Source: an uncultured Spirochaetota bacterium
GTDB lineage: Bacteria; Spirochaetota; Spirochaetia; JAFGXN01
DNA: 64,000 nucleotides
Assembly: GCA_944390005.1 (NCBI GenBank)
Contig: CALXOJ010000005.1
Location: 41,988 to 105,987, forward strand
Direction of reading: 5' to 3'
Shown: in pieces, positions 1-8,912 of the stretch
How positions within the stretch are numbered: the first letter of the stretch is position 1
How the letters are laid out: each line of letters opens with the position of its first letter
The notes under the pieces: model-generated
The model's database searches: none
What the model saw: the letters and a program-made list of their open reading frames with translations, nothing else
Told to the model about the DNA's origin: nothing
Program-made: the position numbers and the translations under genes

Positions 1-1010
<1,010 letters not shown>

Positions 1011-1022
1011 ATTTCACGCCTC

Positions 1023-1050
1023 AAAAAAAAGCTGTCCGTCAGGACAGCTT
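1023..1050 (-). terminator. rho-independent terminator after rpmE
   Basis: The inverted repeat GCTGTCC (1031-1037) / GGACAGC (1042-1048) has a four-base loop. On the minus strand it is followed by eight T. It lies between the rpmE stop (1060) and the surE start (1010), closing the rho-rpmE unit. Confidence 0.88.
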
Positions 1051-1059
1051 CGCAACCGA

Positions 1060-1269
1060 TTATTTATCGGTTTTGACATTGTACTTTTTATTGAATCGTT
1101 CGATCCGTCCCGCCGTGTCAACCAACTTCTGTTTACCTGTATAAAACGGATGACATTTCGAACAAATTTCAATGGAAGTATCGCCCAAAGTCGATTTGGT
1201 TTCAATCACATTTCCGCAAGCGCATGTAAACTTGGCGGGTTTATATGTGGGATGAATGCCCTTTTTCAT
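1060..1269 (-). CDS. rpmE: 50S ribosomal protein L31, zinc form
   Basis: A 69-residue L31 of the zinc-binding type. Ligand cysteines are visible as CAC (residues 16 and 18) and CSKC (36 and 39), followed by the family sequence HPFYTGKQ. I place the start at the ATG at 1269 (MKKGIHP) and not at an in-frame ATG seven codons upstream, because GGAGG sits eight bases before 1269 and L31 proteins begin this way. It is probably co-transcribed with rho from the promoter at 3024-3052. L31 joins the central protuberance of the large subunit to the small subunit. Confidence 0.95.
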   Translation of the reverse strand: MKKGIHPTYKPAKFTCACGNVIETKSTLGDTSIEICSKCHPFYTGKQKLVDTAGRIERFNKKYNVKTDK

Positions 1270-1322
1270 ACTTTTTTCCTCCGAAATCAATCTGTCGTGT
1301 TATTTTAACAGTTTTCCGATTA

Positions 1323-2933
1323 TTAATCAACCACCGCATCATTCATCGAGCGCAAAAACGCTTCGTTGTCTTTCGTTTTCGACATTTTATCGATTAAAAG
1401 TTCCATAATGTCTAAATCTTCCATCGGACTGAGAACTTTCCGCAAAAGCCAGATTTTAGCCATTTCTTCCTCTGTTAACAGCAAATCTTCTTTCCGAGTG
1501 CCCGATTTTTTCACACTGATAGCGGGAAAAATCCGCCGTTCGCTCATCCGCCGATCGAGAACGATTTCGGAATTTCCGGTGCCTTTAAATTCTTCGAAAA
1601 TCACTTCATCCATACGGCTGCCTGTTTCAATCAGCGCAGACCCGATAATGGTCAGACTGCCGCCGTTTTTGACATTTCTTGCCGCGCCGAAGAACTTTTT
1701 CGGTTTATGGAGTGCGTTTGAGTCAACACCTCCGGAGAGAATTTTTCCCGACGCCGGAACGGTTTGATTGTAGGCGCGCGCCAATCTCGTGATTGAATCG
1801 AGTAAAATCACCACGTCGCGGTTGTTTTCTACCAACCGTTTTGCTTTTTCGATCACCATCTCCGCTACCTGACAGTGACGCGTTGCCTGTTCGTCAAACG
1901 TGGAAGCGATCACTTCGCCTTTGACATTTTGACGCATATCGGTGACCTCTTCCGGCCGTTCATCAATCAGCAGCACAATCAAATCGATTTCGGGGTGATT
2001 TTCCGTGATGGCGTTTGCGATTTTTTGCAGCAGTACGGTTTTTCCCGTTCGCGGAGGCGCAACAATCAGGCTTCGCTGACCTTTTCCGATCGGTGCAAAC
2101 AGATTGATAACGCGCATCGAAATGTCGCCGTCTTTTGTTTCGAGATTGATGCGTTCGTTTGGGTAAAGAGGAACTAGATTATCGAAAGGAATCCGCGTTT
2201 TGGCAGCCGCCGGACTGCCGAAATTGATATGCTCGACTTGCAACAGAGCAAAATATTTTTCTCCCGAACGGGGCGAACGCACCAGTCCGCCGACAACGTC
2301 ACCGGTTTTCAAATTCAACTTTCGAATTTGATGCGGAGAAACATAAATGTCATCGGGGCCAGGAAGGTAGCTGTTCTGCGGCAGCCGCAAAAAACCGAAG
2401 TTGTCAGGCAGAATTTCCAACGAACCGTAGCCTTGAATGACGCCGCCGCTTTGTGTATGCTGCTTCAGAATTTCGGAGATGACCTCCTGAATTTTCATAT
2501 TGGAGAGCGCTTCTCGGGAAACACCCATCGATTCAGCCATTTCTCTCAATTCGGAGTAGTCTTTAACAGTCAGTTCGTTGATGACAATTTTCGGCCGATC
2601 AACAATGTCTTCCATGGATAAATCCGCATCTTCAAATTCTCGGGGTTCTTTGGGATCTTTTGCCTCCCGACTCTCCTTTACTGCCGGCGTTTCAGTGGAA
2701 ACCGTAAATTTAGCCGGTTTTTTGCGCTTCAATGCAACTGTACGGCGGGATTTTTCCGAATCACTTCCCTCTTCCGGATGCGCGGGAAGCTCGTTTGCGT
2801 CGGATGAATCTTCTTCCGTCGTTTTTTTTGCCGTTTTTACTTTCTTAACGGCCATACGTCGTTTTACAACAGGCGCTTCGCCCGCTTCCGAAAACAAATT
2901 TCCCTGCTCCGTTCCGGATAAATTTTCATCCAT
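1323..2933 (-). CDS. rho: transcription termination factor Rho
   Basis: A 536-residue Rho, the hexameric RNA-dependent ATPase that ends transcription. Residues 1 to about 110 are an extra Lys/Glu/Ser-rich low-complexity arm absent from the E. coli protein but common in spirochaetes and actinobacteria. The Rho N-terminal and cold-shock-like RNA-binding domain spans about 120-240 ([10 protein letters not shown]). The Walker A motif APPRTGKT is at 292-299, and the Walker B/catalytic stretch LLIDERPEE is at 321-329. The C-terminal half is fully collinear with Rho. AGAGGA precedes the ATG. It is followed by rpmE and preceded by a consensus promoter and an 80-base leader. Confidence 0.97.
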   Translation of the reverse strand: MDENLSGTEQGNLFSEAGEAPVVKRRMAVKKVKTAKKTTEEDSSDANELPAHPEEGSDSEKSRRTVALKRKKPAKFTVSTETPAVKESREAKDPKEPREFEDADLSMEDIVDRPKIVINELTVKDYSELREMAESMGVSREALSNMKIQEVISEILKQHTQSGGVIQGYGSLEILPDNFGFLRLPQNSYLPGPDDIYVSPHQIRKLNLKTGDVVGGLVRSPRSGEKYFALLQVEHINFGSPAAAKTRIPFDNLVPLYPNERINLETKDGDISMRVINLFAPIGKGQRSLIVAPPRTGKTVLLQKIANAITENHPEIDLIVLLIDERPEEVTDMRQNVKGEVIASTFDEQATRHCQVAEMVIEKAKRLVENNRDVVILLDSITRLARAYNQTVPASGKILSGGVDSNALHKPKKFFGAARNVKNGGSLTIIGSALIETGSRMDEVIFEEFKGTGNSEIVLDRRMSERRIFPAISVKKSGTRKEDLLLTEEEMAKIWLLRKVLSPMEDLDIMELLIDKMSKTKDNEAFLRSMNDAVVD

Positions 2934-3023
2934 AAAAGATTTTCCTCTATATTATATTGATTTTTGATTGATTTTGAAAATAAAAATGACCTTTCTCGAT
3001 GAATTTACCGAATGAACACAATG

Positions 3024-3052
3024 ATTATATAAGAAGGACGCTGAATTGTCAA
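3024..3052 (-). promoter_or_regulatory. consensus promoter for rho-rpmE
   Basis: On the minus strand TTGACA (3047-3052) and TATAAT (3024-3029) match the sigma-70 consensus in all twelve positions with a 17-base spacer. Transcription would start near 3017, giving a leader of about 84 bases before rho. Rho genes are often autoregulated through their leaders, but nothing in this AT-rich leader proves that here. Confidence 0.85.
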
Positions 3053-3058
3053 GTGCTT

Positions 3059-3550
3059 TTATTCCGCCAACATTCGAATCAACGTCAACGCCGCCTGACG
3101 GCGAATTTCTTCCCTGTCGCCTTGAAACAAAAAGCGGCTGATCTTTTCTCCGCATGCATTCGCCGTTCCGATAAAAACCGTCCCGACAGGCTTTTCCGGC
3201 GTTCCGCCTCCGGGACCGGCAATTCCGGAAACTGCACCGGCAACGGCGCATCCGGTCTTCTGCCGCAAACCTTTCAGCATCTCCGAAACGGTTTCGGAAG
3301 AAACGGCGCCGAAACGCGTCAACGTTTCTTTCGAAACGCCCAAATCGCGCTGTTTCGCTTCATTTGAATAAACAATATATCCGCACAGAAACCGAGAAGA
3401 GACCCCCGGAATCTCGGTAAAAGCGGCTGCACACAAACCTCCTGTGCACGACTCCGCCAACGCAAACGTCAGCCGTTCGGCTTGAAAAAAATCGAATGTT
3501 TTGAGGGCAGCCTTCGTCAACTCAGACGAAATATTCGGCACCACCGTCAC
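3059..3550 (-). CDS. pncC: nicotinamide-nucleotide amidase, CinA C-terminal family
   Basis: A 163-residue stand-alone CinA C-terminal (PncC/YgaD) domain. This family deamidates nicotinamide mononucleotide in NAD recycling. The catalytic-site loop AESCTGGL is at about 32-39, and the conserved glycine-rich segment SGIAGPGGGTPEKPVGT is at about 108-124. The molybdopterin-binding half found in full-length CinA is absent. The start is GTG at 3550, overlapping the bactofilin stop as GTGA, so the two genes are probably translationally coupled. It is last in the HU-lnt-bactofilin-pncC run, and the rho promoter lies directly after it. Confidence 0.9.
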   Translation of the reverse strand: MTVVPNISSELTKAALKTFDFFQAERLTFALAESCTGGLCAAAFTEIPGVSSRFLCGYIVYSNEAKQRDLGVSKETLTRFGAVSSETVSEMLKGLRQKTGCAVAGAVSGIAGPGGGTPEKPVGTVFIGTANACGEKISRFLFQGDREEIRRQAALTLIRMLAE

Positions 3551-3945
3551 GATTTTAATGCCGCCTTGATTTTTTCCGCAGGAGCCGAAAAAATATCGAT
3601 GTCGACCGCCGTCGGTTTCAGCATTTCACAGTGTCCAATCAATTCAACTCCGTCATCGATTCTCAAACGGGAAGTTTTAATGTCGCCTTTGATTTTCGCT
3701 GTCGGCATCAAATCAAGAGCGTCGGAAACCGTAATGTCGCCCGTCACTTTTCCTGCAATGACCATTGATTTTGCGGTAATATCGGCTTCAACTTCTGCGC
3801 CGTCGTCAATATACAGAAATCCGTCGCAGTTGATGAGACCTTTAACGCGTCCTTTGATTTTCATCGCCGATGAAAAGCGAAAAGTCCCTTCAAAATATGT
3901 TCCTTCTGCCAAAGTAGTCACGATTTTGGTATTGCGAATCGACAT
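3547..3945 (-). CDS. bactofilin family protein
   Basis: A 132-residue bactofilin (DUF583/CcmA-like), a cytoskeletal beta-helix polymer that positions cell-wall or motility machinery. The body is a run of short beta-helical repeats (GTYFEGTFRFSS, KGLINCDGFL, AEVEADITAKSM, GKVTGDI). The start is the second ATG at 3945 (MSIRN): an upstream in-frame ATG at 3960 lies within the GAGGAG ribosome site itself, which is spaced correctly for 3945. It sits between lnt and pncC. Bactofilins are known to affect cell shape in helical bacteria, so a role in spirochaete morphology is plausible but inferred. Confidence 0.92.
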   Translation of the reverse strand: MSIRNTKIVTTLAEGTYFEGTFRFSSAMKIKGRVKGLINCDGFLYIDDGAEVEADITAKSMVIAGKVTGDITVSDALDLMPTAKIKGDIKTSRLRIDDGVELIGHCEMLKPTAVDIDIFSAPAEKIKAALKS

Positions 3946-3975
3946 GAAAAATCTCCTCATCTATTTTTATCATAT

Positions 3976-5640
3976 TTACTTTTTTTTGGCAAGTTTTCCG
4001 CGGCCGGAGGATTTGCGGAATACCGCCGCCCGCTTTATTCTGTAAGCAGCGGCGATGATGACCGCAGCGGCAAGCGCCGGCGCAAAGCCGTTACGCAAAA
4101 CGAATGCGTTGACGGTTTTTGACGGCCGAAACAACGGAACGTCGGCTGTCAGCGTTGTTTTCAGAAACGGCGGCAGCGACGCTTGTATGCGTCCGTTGGG
4201 GAGAATCACTGCAGTTGTGCCGGAGTTGGTCGCCCTTATGGTCGGCAGTCCCGTTTCAATCGAGCGAAAAACGGCTATCGCAGCATGCTGCCTTTGCGCC
4301 GCATCAGATTCCGCCCAAAGGTCATTGGTCAAATTGATCAGCAGCCGCGCGCCGTTACGGGCGTCTTCGCGGGAAATATCGCTGAAAACATCTTCATAAC
4401 AAATGTTGACCGCAAAAGGCACGCCGCCGGCACTTTTAAAAAGCACCGAACCTTCCCCGCGATCCCATAACTGACAACCGTGCGCCTCCAAAAAACGGAC
4501 TGCCGCCGGAAAACTCTCCTTCAGCGGAAAATCTTCGACAATCGGTACCAGATGACGCTTTCGATAAACGCCTTCGACACGTCCGTTTTTCAACACAACA
4601 GCCGCGTTGTAGGAACGGCGATTAAGACGACCGATTCCGGCAGAATCGTAAACCACCGGAGGCAGCGACGGATCTCCGATGACGCTTTCGCTGTTGCCAG
4701 TGATGAAGGTTCCCGGCACCGTTTTTGCCCATTCAAGAAACTGCCTGACCAACTCTTTGGATTGAGGATCGGTATCATAGCGCGTATGCCAGTCGATTCC
4801 CGGCACCAGCGCCGTTTCAGGCCAAATGACGAAGTCATAAGGGCGGCTGTCTGCGTTTGAAGTCAATGCGTCATCCGTCAATTTTTTAAGGATTTCATAA
4901 TTACGCCGGTACGTCTGAAAACCGCCCGACCATGTATCTCCGGAGTGCTGAACCGTCAAAATTTTCACCGACTCTCCCGTCGGCTTAACGGAGGCAATTT
5001 GAACCGCACCGAAAACAATCGCCGCAGCAAAAAAAACAGCAAATCCGCTTACGGCAATCCGCTGTTTTTTAAGGAAGATCGGAAAATTCCGCACTGTCTC
5101 TTTTATCGAATTTCCGATCGCCGCCGCAAAAAAGGCCGCCGGAAACGCCAGACAAAATGAAACTCCGAAAACACCCAAAACCGCCGCAATCCCGCGCACC
5201 CCGGGAACGGAATACTGCGTGTACCCGATAATTCCGTAGGGAAATGCCAAAAATCCGACAGTTTTCAGAGCTTCAAAAACCGTAAACCCGGCCGCCGCCG
5301 CAATCCACGCGGCATCGCCAAAAAGCCGCCGTACCGCCGCCGCGTAAACCGCCAGCAGCAGATAGGCAAACGCCATCACCGTGCAGACAAAAATCATCGC
5401 CAGCGGGTTAAAGGTCCAAAGCCAGTAACAGACAAAAAGATAAGTCAAAACGCCGGACGCCGGCACCGACAAGAAACGGCTTTTTTCGGTTTTTAAAAGA
5501 AGAAAAAAAAGAAAAAAAAGAGCGAACGGAGCCGCAAAAGGCAAACCGTTTTTGAAAACGGGATTCGGGAATGCCAAAGCCGTCAGCGCAGGATACAAAA
5601 TCACCGCCGCAAGAATCAATCCCGACCGCAGAGGTTTCAT
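3976..5640 (-). CDS. lnt: apolipoprotein N-acyltransferase
   Basis: A 554-residue inner-membrane enzyme that adds the third acyl chain to lipoproteins, fitting the many lipoproteins in this window. The first 215 residues contain about six hydrophobic segments, and a nitrilase-like domain follows. The catalytic triad is visible as E275 (VIWPETALVPG), K361 (VYRKRHLVP) and C414 (NICYED). A final membrane segment ends the protein. The start is taken as the ATG at 5640, which overlaps the HU stop as ATGA; a TTG five codons upstream is less likely. Two adjacent A8 runs at about 5503-5519 lie inside the coding region and encode Phe/Leu. Confidence 0.94.
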   Translation of the reverse strand: MKPLRSGLILAAVILYPALTALAFPNPVFKNGLPFAAPFALFFLFFLLLKTEKSRFLSVPASGVLTYLFVCYWLWTFNPLAMIFVCTVMAFAYLLLAVYAAAVRRLFGDAAWIAAAAGFTVFEALKTVGFLAFPYGIIGYTQYSVPGVRGIAAVLGVFGVSFCLAFPAAFFAAAIGNSIKETVRNFPIFLKKQRIAVSGFAVFFAAAIVFGAVQIASVKPTGESVKILTVQHSGDTWSGGFQTYRRNYEILKKLTDDALTSNADSRPYDFVIWPETALVPGIDWHTRYDTDPQSKELVRQFLEWAKTVPGTFITGNSESVIGDPSLPPVVYDSAGIGRLNRRSYNAAVVLKNGRVEGVYRKRHLVPIVEDFPLKESFPAAVRFLEAHGCQLWDRGEGSVLFKSAGGVPFAVNICYEDVFSDISREDARNGARLLINLTNDLWAESDAAQRQHAAIAVFRSIETGLPTIRATNSGTTAVILPNGRIQASLPPFLKTTLTADVPLFRPSKTVNAFVLRNGFAPALAAAVIIAAAYRIKRAAVFRKSSGRGKLAKKK

Positions 5641-5963
5641 TTGCGGAGATCCCAAACGCGGTTTTTTAACTCTTTCCCCGGACGAAAAACCGCAACGCCG
5701 TGATTTTCAACGCTGACGGTTTCACCGGTTCGAGGATTGCGCGCGCATTGACGGCCTTTGCGAACTTTAACCTCAAATGTCCCCAAACCTCGCAGCTCTA
5801 TAACGCTGCCGGACGCCAACGCCTCTTTAATTTCGAACAAAAGCGTATCGACAATACGCACCAACTCCGACTTTCTTCCGAAAAATTCTCCTGAGTTCCA
5901 AATTCGATCCACGAGTTCCGCTTTTGTGACTTTTGTGACGGATTTTTCTTCCCGTTCGGACAA
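5637..5963 (-). CDS. HU/IHF-family DNA-binding protein
   Basis: A 108-residue HU-type histone-like protein that bends and compacts DNA. The N-terminal helical body (KAELVDRIW...SELVRIVDTL) and the beta-arm with the family signature GLGTFEVKVRKGRQCARNPRTG are visible, including the arm-tip RNP sequence. It is longer than E. coli HU (90) by a short N-terminal extension. The start is a TTG at 5963 with GGGGG five bases upstream, and no ATG gives a complete protein. It overlaps lnt by four bases and heads the lnt-bactofilin-pncC run. Confidence 0.93.
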   Translation of the reverse strand: MSEREEKSVTKVTKAELVDRIWNSGEFFGRKSELVRIVDTLLFEIKEALASGSVIELRGLGTFEVKVRKGRQCARNPRTGETVSVENHGVAVFRPGKELKNRVWDLRK

Positions 5964-5982
5964 AATAACCCCCGAAAAACAA

Positions 5983-6010
5983 AAAATATCCGACAGAAAT
6001 CGGATATTTT
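5983..6010 (-). terminator. terminator between rpsT and the HU gene
   Basis: An inverted repeat AAAATATCCGA (5983-5993) / TCGGATATTTT (6000-6010) with a six-base loop lies between the rpsT stop and the HU start. On the minus strand it is followed by further T. The hairpin is AT-rich and nearly symmetrical. Confidence 0.75.
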
Positions 6011-6032
6011 CGCCGCGGATTAATTCAGATAA

Positions 6033-6293
6033 TTAAATCCGGTTGATTTGTTTCATGAAACGCGATTTTTTCCGCGCAGCCATATTCGAATGGAAAACGC
6101 CTTTCCCTTCGGCGGTATCGATTAATTTTTCGAAAATTTTAAACTGAGCCAACGCTCCGTCTTTGTCGCGTTCGGCAATGGCCGACGAAACTTTTTTCAT
6201 TGCCGTGCGTACCGCGCTCTTCGTCATACGATTGCGAAGCGTCCGCCGCTCGGTTTGTCTGATTCTCTTTTTTGAAGATTTATTGTTTGCCAA
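6033..6293 (-). CDS. rpsT: 30S ribosomal protein S20
   Basis: An 86-residue basic three-helix protein starting MANNKSSKKRIRQ, the standard S20 opening, and ending in the conserved AARKKSRFMKQIN segment. S20 binds 16S rRNA early in small-subunit assembly. The start is TTG at 6293, with GGAGG eight bases upstream. TTG starts on rpsT are known in other bacteria, where they limit expression. It is probably co-transcribed with the small zinc-knuckle gene upstream from the promoter at 6526-6554. Confidence 0.95.
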   Translation of the reverse strand: MANNKSSKKRIRQTERRTLRNRMTKSAVRTAMKKVSSAIAERDKDGALAQFKIFEKLIDTAEGKGVFHSNMAARKKSRFMKQINRI

Positions 6294-6313
6294 AGTTTTT
6301 TCCTCCGCTCGGT

Positions 6314-6484
6314 TTATTTAAAATCTTTCGGTCTGCGCTCTTGACGATTGCACTTTTCACACACAGCCACATTTTGCGCTTTTCCGTTTTTAAACAACGT
6401 TCTCATTTTAACTTCGCCGCCGCACGGACAGGCGAATTTATGGGTATTGGAACCGACACGAGAGTTTTTTGAAGCCTGCGCCAT
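6314..6484 (-). CDS. small CxC/CxxC zinc-knuckle protein, 56 residues
   Basis: A short gene found by reading the complement upstream of rpsT. Its ATG at 6484 has GAGGAG eight bases before it, and it ends with TAA at 6314. The 56-residue product is basic, with FACPCGGE (Cys 19 and 21) and VCEKC (Cys 42 and 45), a pattern that would bind one zinc and resembles the knuckle of L31 (CxC then CxxC). I do not recognise a named family. Its place directly before rpsT and its size suggest a ribosome- or RNA-associated role, which is inference only. Ribosome site, length and cysteine pattern make it a convincing gene. Confidence 0.8.
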   Translation of the reverse strand: MAQASKNSRVGSNTHKFACPCGGEVKMRTLFKNGKAQNVAVCEKCNRQERRPKDFK

Positions 6485-6525
6485 ATTCGAATCTCCTCAT
6501 AATACTGAAATGGATCTTATGAAGA

Positions 6526-6554
6526 AGAATACACAAATTCGAAAAGAAAATCAA
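6526..6554 (-). promoter_or_regulatory. putative promoter for zinc-knuckle gene and rpsT
   Basis: On the minus strand TTGATT (6549-6554) and TATTCT (6526-6531) are 17 bases apart. Transcription would start near 6519, giving a 35-base leader with the GAGGAG ribosome site. Confidence 0.7.
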
Positions 6555-6594
6555 GCGGTCTTCTTTATTTTTGTGATTAATGTTAAAGTTAAGT

Positions 6595-7596
6595 ATGGAA
6601 ATGATTTCGGAATGCGTTCTCAATTTCAGCGAAGGCCGCCGCCGTGAAATAATTGACGCTGTCGCCAATGCGGCTGCGGAAGTTGACGGTGTGTTTGTTC
6701 TGCAAATCGACAGCCACAAAGACGCCAACCGCACTGTTTTGACCTTTGCCGGAGATCCCGAAAGCGTCTGCGAAGCCGCCTTCCGCGCGGTCAAAACGGC
6801 TGCCGAACGGATTGACATGCGCCTCCACAGCGGCACGCACGCACGAATCGGCGCCGCCGATGTGGTTCCGATTGTGCCGGTCAAAGGGCTTTCCCTTGCC
6901 GATGCCGTCAGCCGCGCACGGGCGCTGGGCGAACGCATCGGCGGCGAACTGCGTCTGCCGGTTTATTTATACGCCGAAGCGGCGCGCAGCGAACAACGCA
7001 GACGGTTGCCTTTTATCCGCCGCGGCGAATACGAAGGGTTGGCGGCACGTATGGCCGACGGATTTCTCCCCGATTACGGACCGACCGTCTTCAACCCTCG
7101 TTTCGGCGCCTGCGCCGTCGGTGCGCGGCGTTTTATGATTGCGTATAATGTCAACATTCCGGGGAACGAATCGATTCTGCCGATTTTAAACCGAATCGCC
7201 GCACGGCTGCGCAGCTCGGGCGACGGAAAAAAAGCCGGCCGACTGAAAGAAGTTCAGGCTAAGCCGTGGTTCAGTTCCGATTTCGGAATGTGCCAGATGA
7301 CCGCCAACCTTTTCGATTTCCGTAAAACCGGCGTCGAAGGCTTTTTTGAAGCCGTTAAAGCCGAGTGTATGCGGGAAGGGCTTTCGGTTGACGGCAGCGA
7401 ACTTATCGGATTGATCCCGGCGGAAGCGCTTCTGCAGGCCGCCGACTTTTACGGCTTTCCGAACTCCGGAAAAAACGAAGCCGACGCCTGTGCGTTTGCC
7501 GGCGAGCGTTTGGGGTTAAATCGATGCAAACCGTTTAACGTCCAAGAACGGGTTTTTGAATTCGCACTCGAAAAGGCAAAAAAACAGTCGGAATGA
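6595..7596 (+). CDS. glutamate formimidoyltransferase
   Basis: About 333 residues, matching the N-terminal plus C-terminal subdomains of formiminotransferase (the first half of vertebrate FTCD). It moves a formimino group between tetrahydrofolate and glutamate in histidine breakdown or one-carbon supply. The family opening CVLNFSEGRRREII is at residues 6-19, followed by HSGTHARIGAADVVPIVP near 81. No cyclodeaminase domain is attached and no other histidine-degradation gene is nearby. The start is uncertain: in-frame ATGs occur at 6580, 6595 and 6601, with none preceded by a good ribosome site. I chose 6595 by family alignment. Confidence 0.9.
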   Translation: MEMISECVLNFSEGRRREIIDAVANAAAEVDGVFVLQIDSHKDANRTVLTFAGDPESVCEAAFRAVKTAAERIDMRLHSGTHARIGAADVVPIVPVKGLSLADAVSRARALGERIGGELRLPVYLYAEAARSEQRRRLPFIRRGEYEGLAARMADGFLPDYGPTVFNPRFGACAVGARRFMIAYNVNIPGNESILPILNRIAARLRSSGDGKKAGRLKEVQAKPWFSSDFGMCQMTANLFDFRKTGVEGFFEAVKAECMREGLSVDGSELIGLIPAEALLQAADFYGFPNSGKNEADACAFAGERLGLNRCKPFNVQERVFEFALEKAKKQSE

Positions 7597-7597
7597 A

Positions 7598-7626
7598 TTG
7601 ACATTTTCCCCTGTTTTCATTAGAAT
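7598..7626 (+). promoter_or_regulatory. promoter of tRNA-Leu
   Basis: TTGACA (7598-7603) and TAGAAT (7621-7626) with a 17-base spacer, placed so that transcription starts a few bases before the tRNA at 7636. Confidence 0.88.
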
Positions 7627-7635
7627 GTTTAAAAA

Positions 7636-7719
7636 GCCGGTGTGGTGAAATTGGTAGACACAGTAGACTCAAAATCTGCCGGGTTCACGCCCATAACGGT
7701 TCAAGTCCGTTCACCGGCA
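7636..7719 (+). tRNA. tRNA-Leu (anticodon CAA)
   Basis: Acceptor strands GCCGGTG (7636-7642) and CACCGGC (7712-7718) pair fully, with A73 at 7719. The anticodon loop CTCAAAA gives CAA, reading UUG. There is a long variable arm as expected for class II tRNA, and the T-loop GGTTCAAGTCC is standard. The 3' CCA is not encoded. It is a single-gene unit with its own promoter and terminator. Confidence 0.95.
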
Positions 7720-7720
7720 A

Positions 7721-7751
7721 AAAAGGTCTCCTTTCCGGAGACCTTTTGCTT
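7721..7751 (+). terminator. terminator after tRNA-Leu, probably bidirectional
   Basis: An 11-bp stem AAAAGGTCTCC (7721-7731) / GGAGACCTTTT (7737-7747) with loop TTTCC, followed by GCTTTT. The A-rich opposite side would also terminate the lipoprotein gene arriving on the minus strand. Confidence 0.88.
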
Positions 7752-7770
7752 TTCAGGCGGACAGACAGCG

Positions 7771-8874
7771 TCACTCACCGTATTTTCTGACAACCACCTG
7801 AAAATTAAGAGCCTTGGCAAAATCCAGATCAGTATCACCGCAAAGCGCACGAGCCTGCTCCGGAGTAAACTGAAGAATTATTTTATTCCTTCTATTTTCC
7901 ATCGCTATTTTGGCAGCCTCATTCGGAACATAAAAAGTGAGCGGCGCGCCTGTTTCCGCCAGTTGTAAATAAAATCTGCGCTGCGGACTGTTTGCCTGCT
8001 CTATTGCATACTGAAAATAGGTCAGGTTATCGCGGTATATATCCGTCGAAGCACTTCCGCCTCCGTACTCCAGAAAATCTTCATACGGCACCTCCCCCGG
8101 CATCAGCGAGGTCTGAAGAGGGTCAAAAAATACATTTTCAACAGTGCGTTCATACAAATCCCACGGATTCTCATGCTCCCACTGTAAATAAACCTCGTCG
8201 GAATGGTACAGCCTTCCGGTATAGGCGAATGGGTAGCGCGGATCGACAACGACAGGCCCGTCCAACCGGATGGACTCCGAGAAGAGAGGAGCCCTTATAT
8301 TCACCGGATTATAAACAACCCGGGCATCGGAAGACCAGCCTAGGTTGACGCTTTCAATATTTTCGGGAAGAATGACCTCTTTAAAAGTCGAACTCGTGAA
8401 AGCAAGGGGAAATTCCTTTAACTTTCCGGGTAAAATGGTTATTTTTTCCAAATTCTCACAAAGAGAAAAGGCATTCTCTTCGATTTCGGAAACGGAACCG
8501 GGAATGACCAATTCTTTAATAGCCAGGTCCTGGAAAGCCCAACTTTCGATTTTTTCTACCCCGTCCTCAATGGTCAGCGACTCCACAGAGGTACACGACC
8601 CAAAAGCCCTCTCCCCGATCACTTTTACGGAACCGGGAATGACAATACTTTTTATCCCGGCCTCTAGGAAAAAACATTCGTACCCGATACCTGTAACCGG
8701 TTTACCGTTGATTTCCGACGGAATCACCAGCGAGTCGCCTGTCACAATCGCATTTTTAATGATGACTCCGCCTTCGCCGTCGCTTACGTAGCCAAAAGTG
8801 CCCCCTTCTCCCCTGTAGCAGGAAGACAGGATAAGTATCAAAACCGCCTGTATAATCATTCCGATTCTTCTCAT
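7771..8874 (-). CDS. BspA-like leucine-rich repeat lipoprotein
   Basis: About 367 residues. A signal peptide with lipobox LSSC near residue 18 marks an exported lipoprotein. Residues about 25-190 carry LRR_5-type repeats of the BspA kind (KSIVIPGSVKVIGERAF, KELVIPGSVSEIEENAF), a fold used by treponemes and Bacteroidetes for binding host or bacterial surfaces. The C-terminal 180 residues are not repeats and I do not recognise them. The start is ambiguous because an 18-bp sequence holding the ribosome site and ATG is duplicated in frame, giving starts at 8874 and 8892. I use 8874, which gives the shorter signal peptide. Third gene of the protease operon. Confidence 0.88.
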   Translation of the reverse strand: MRRIGMIIQAVLILILSSCYRGEGGTFGYVSDGEGGVIIKNAIVTGDSLVIPSEINGKPVTGIGYECFFLEAGIKSIVIPGSVKVIGERAFGSCTSVESLTIEDGVEKIESWAFQDLAIKELVIPGSVSEIEENAFSLCENLEKITILPGKLKEFPLAFTSSTFKEVILPENIESVNLGWSSDARVVYNPVNIRAPLFSESIRLDGPVVVDPRYPFAYTGRLYHSDEVYLQWEHENPWDLYERTVENVFFDPLQTSLMPGEVPYEDFLEYGGGSASTDIYRDNLTYFQYAIEQANSPQRRFYLQLAETGAPLTFYVPNEAAKIAMENRRNKIILQFTPEQARALCGDTDLDFAKALNFQVVVRKYGE

Positions 8875-8903
8875 TTGATTCTCCTTTCTCATTTGATTCT
8901 CCT
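8868..8903 (-). repeat. 18-bp tandem duplication of ribosome site and start codon
   Basis: TTCTCATTTGATTCTCCT occurs twice head-to-tail (8868-8885 and 8886-8903). On the minus strand each copy supplies AGGAGAATCAA followed by ATGAGAA, so the gene has two in-frame start sites with identical ribosome binding sites. Confidence 0.92.
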
Positions 8904-8912
8904 TTTTTCTTT

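Noticed and set aside
5503..5519. Two A8 runs inside lnt as a phase-variation switch
   Set aside because: They encode Phe and Leu in a normal membrane segment of an essential enzyme, are interrupted by G, and short A runs are common at this base composition.
7642..7968. A 108-codon ORF over tRNA-Leu
   Set aside because: It reads through the tRNA, its terminator and the antisense of the BspA-like gene; no ribosome site.
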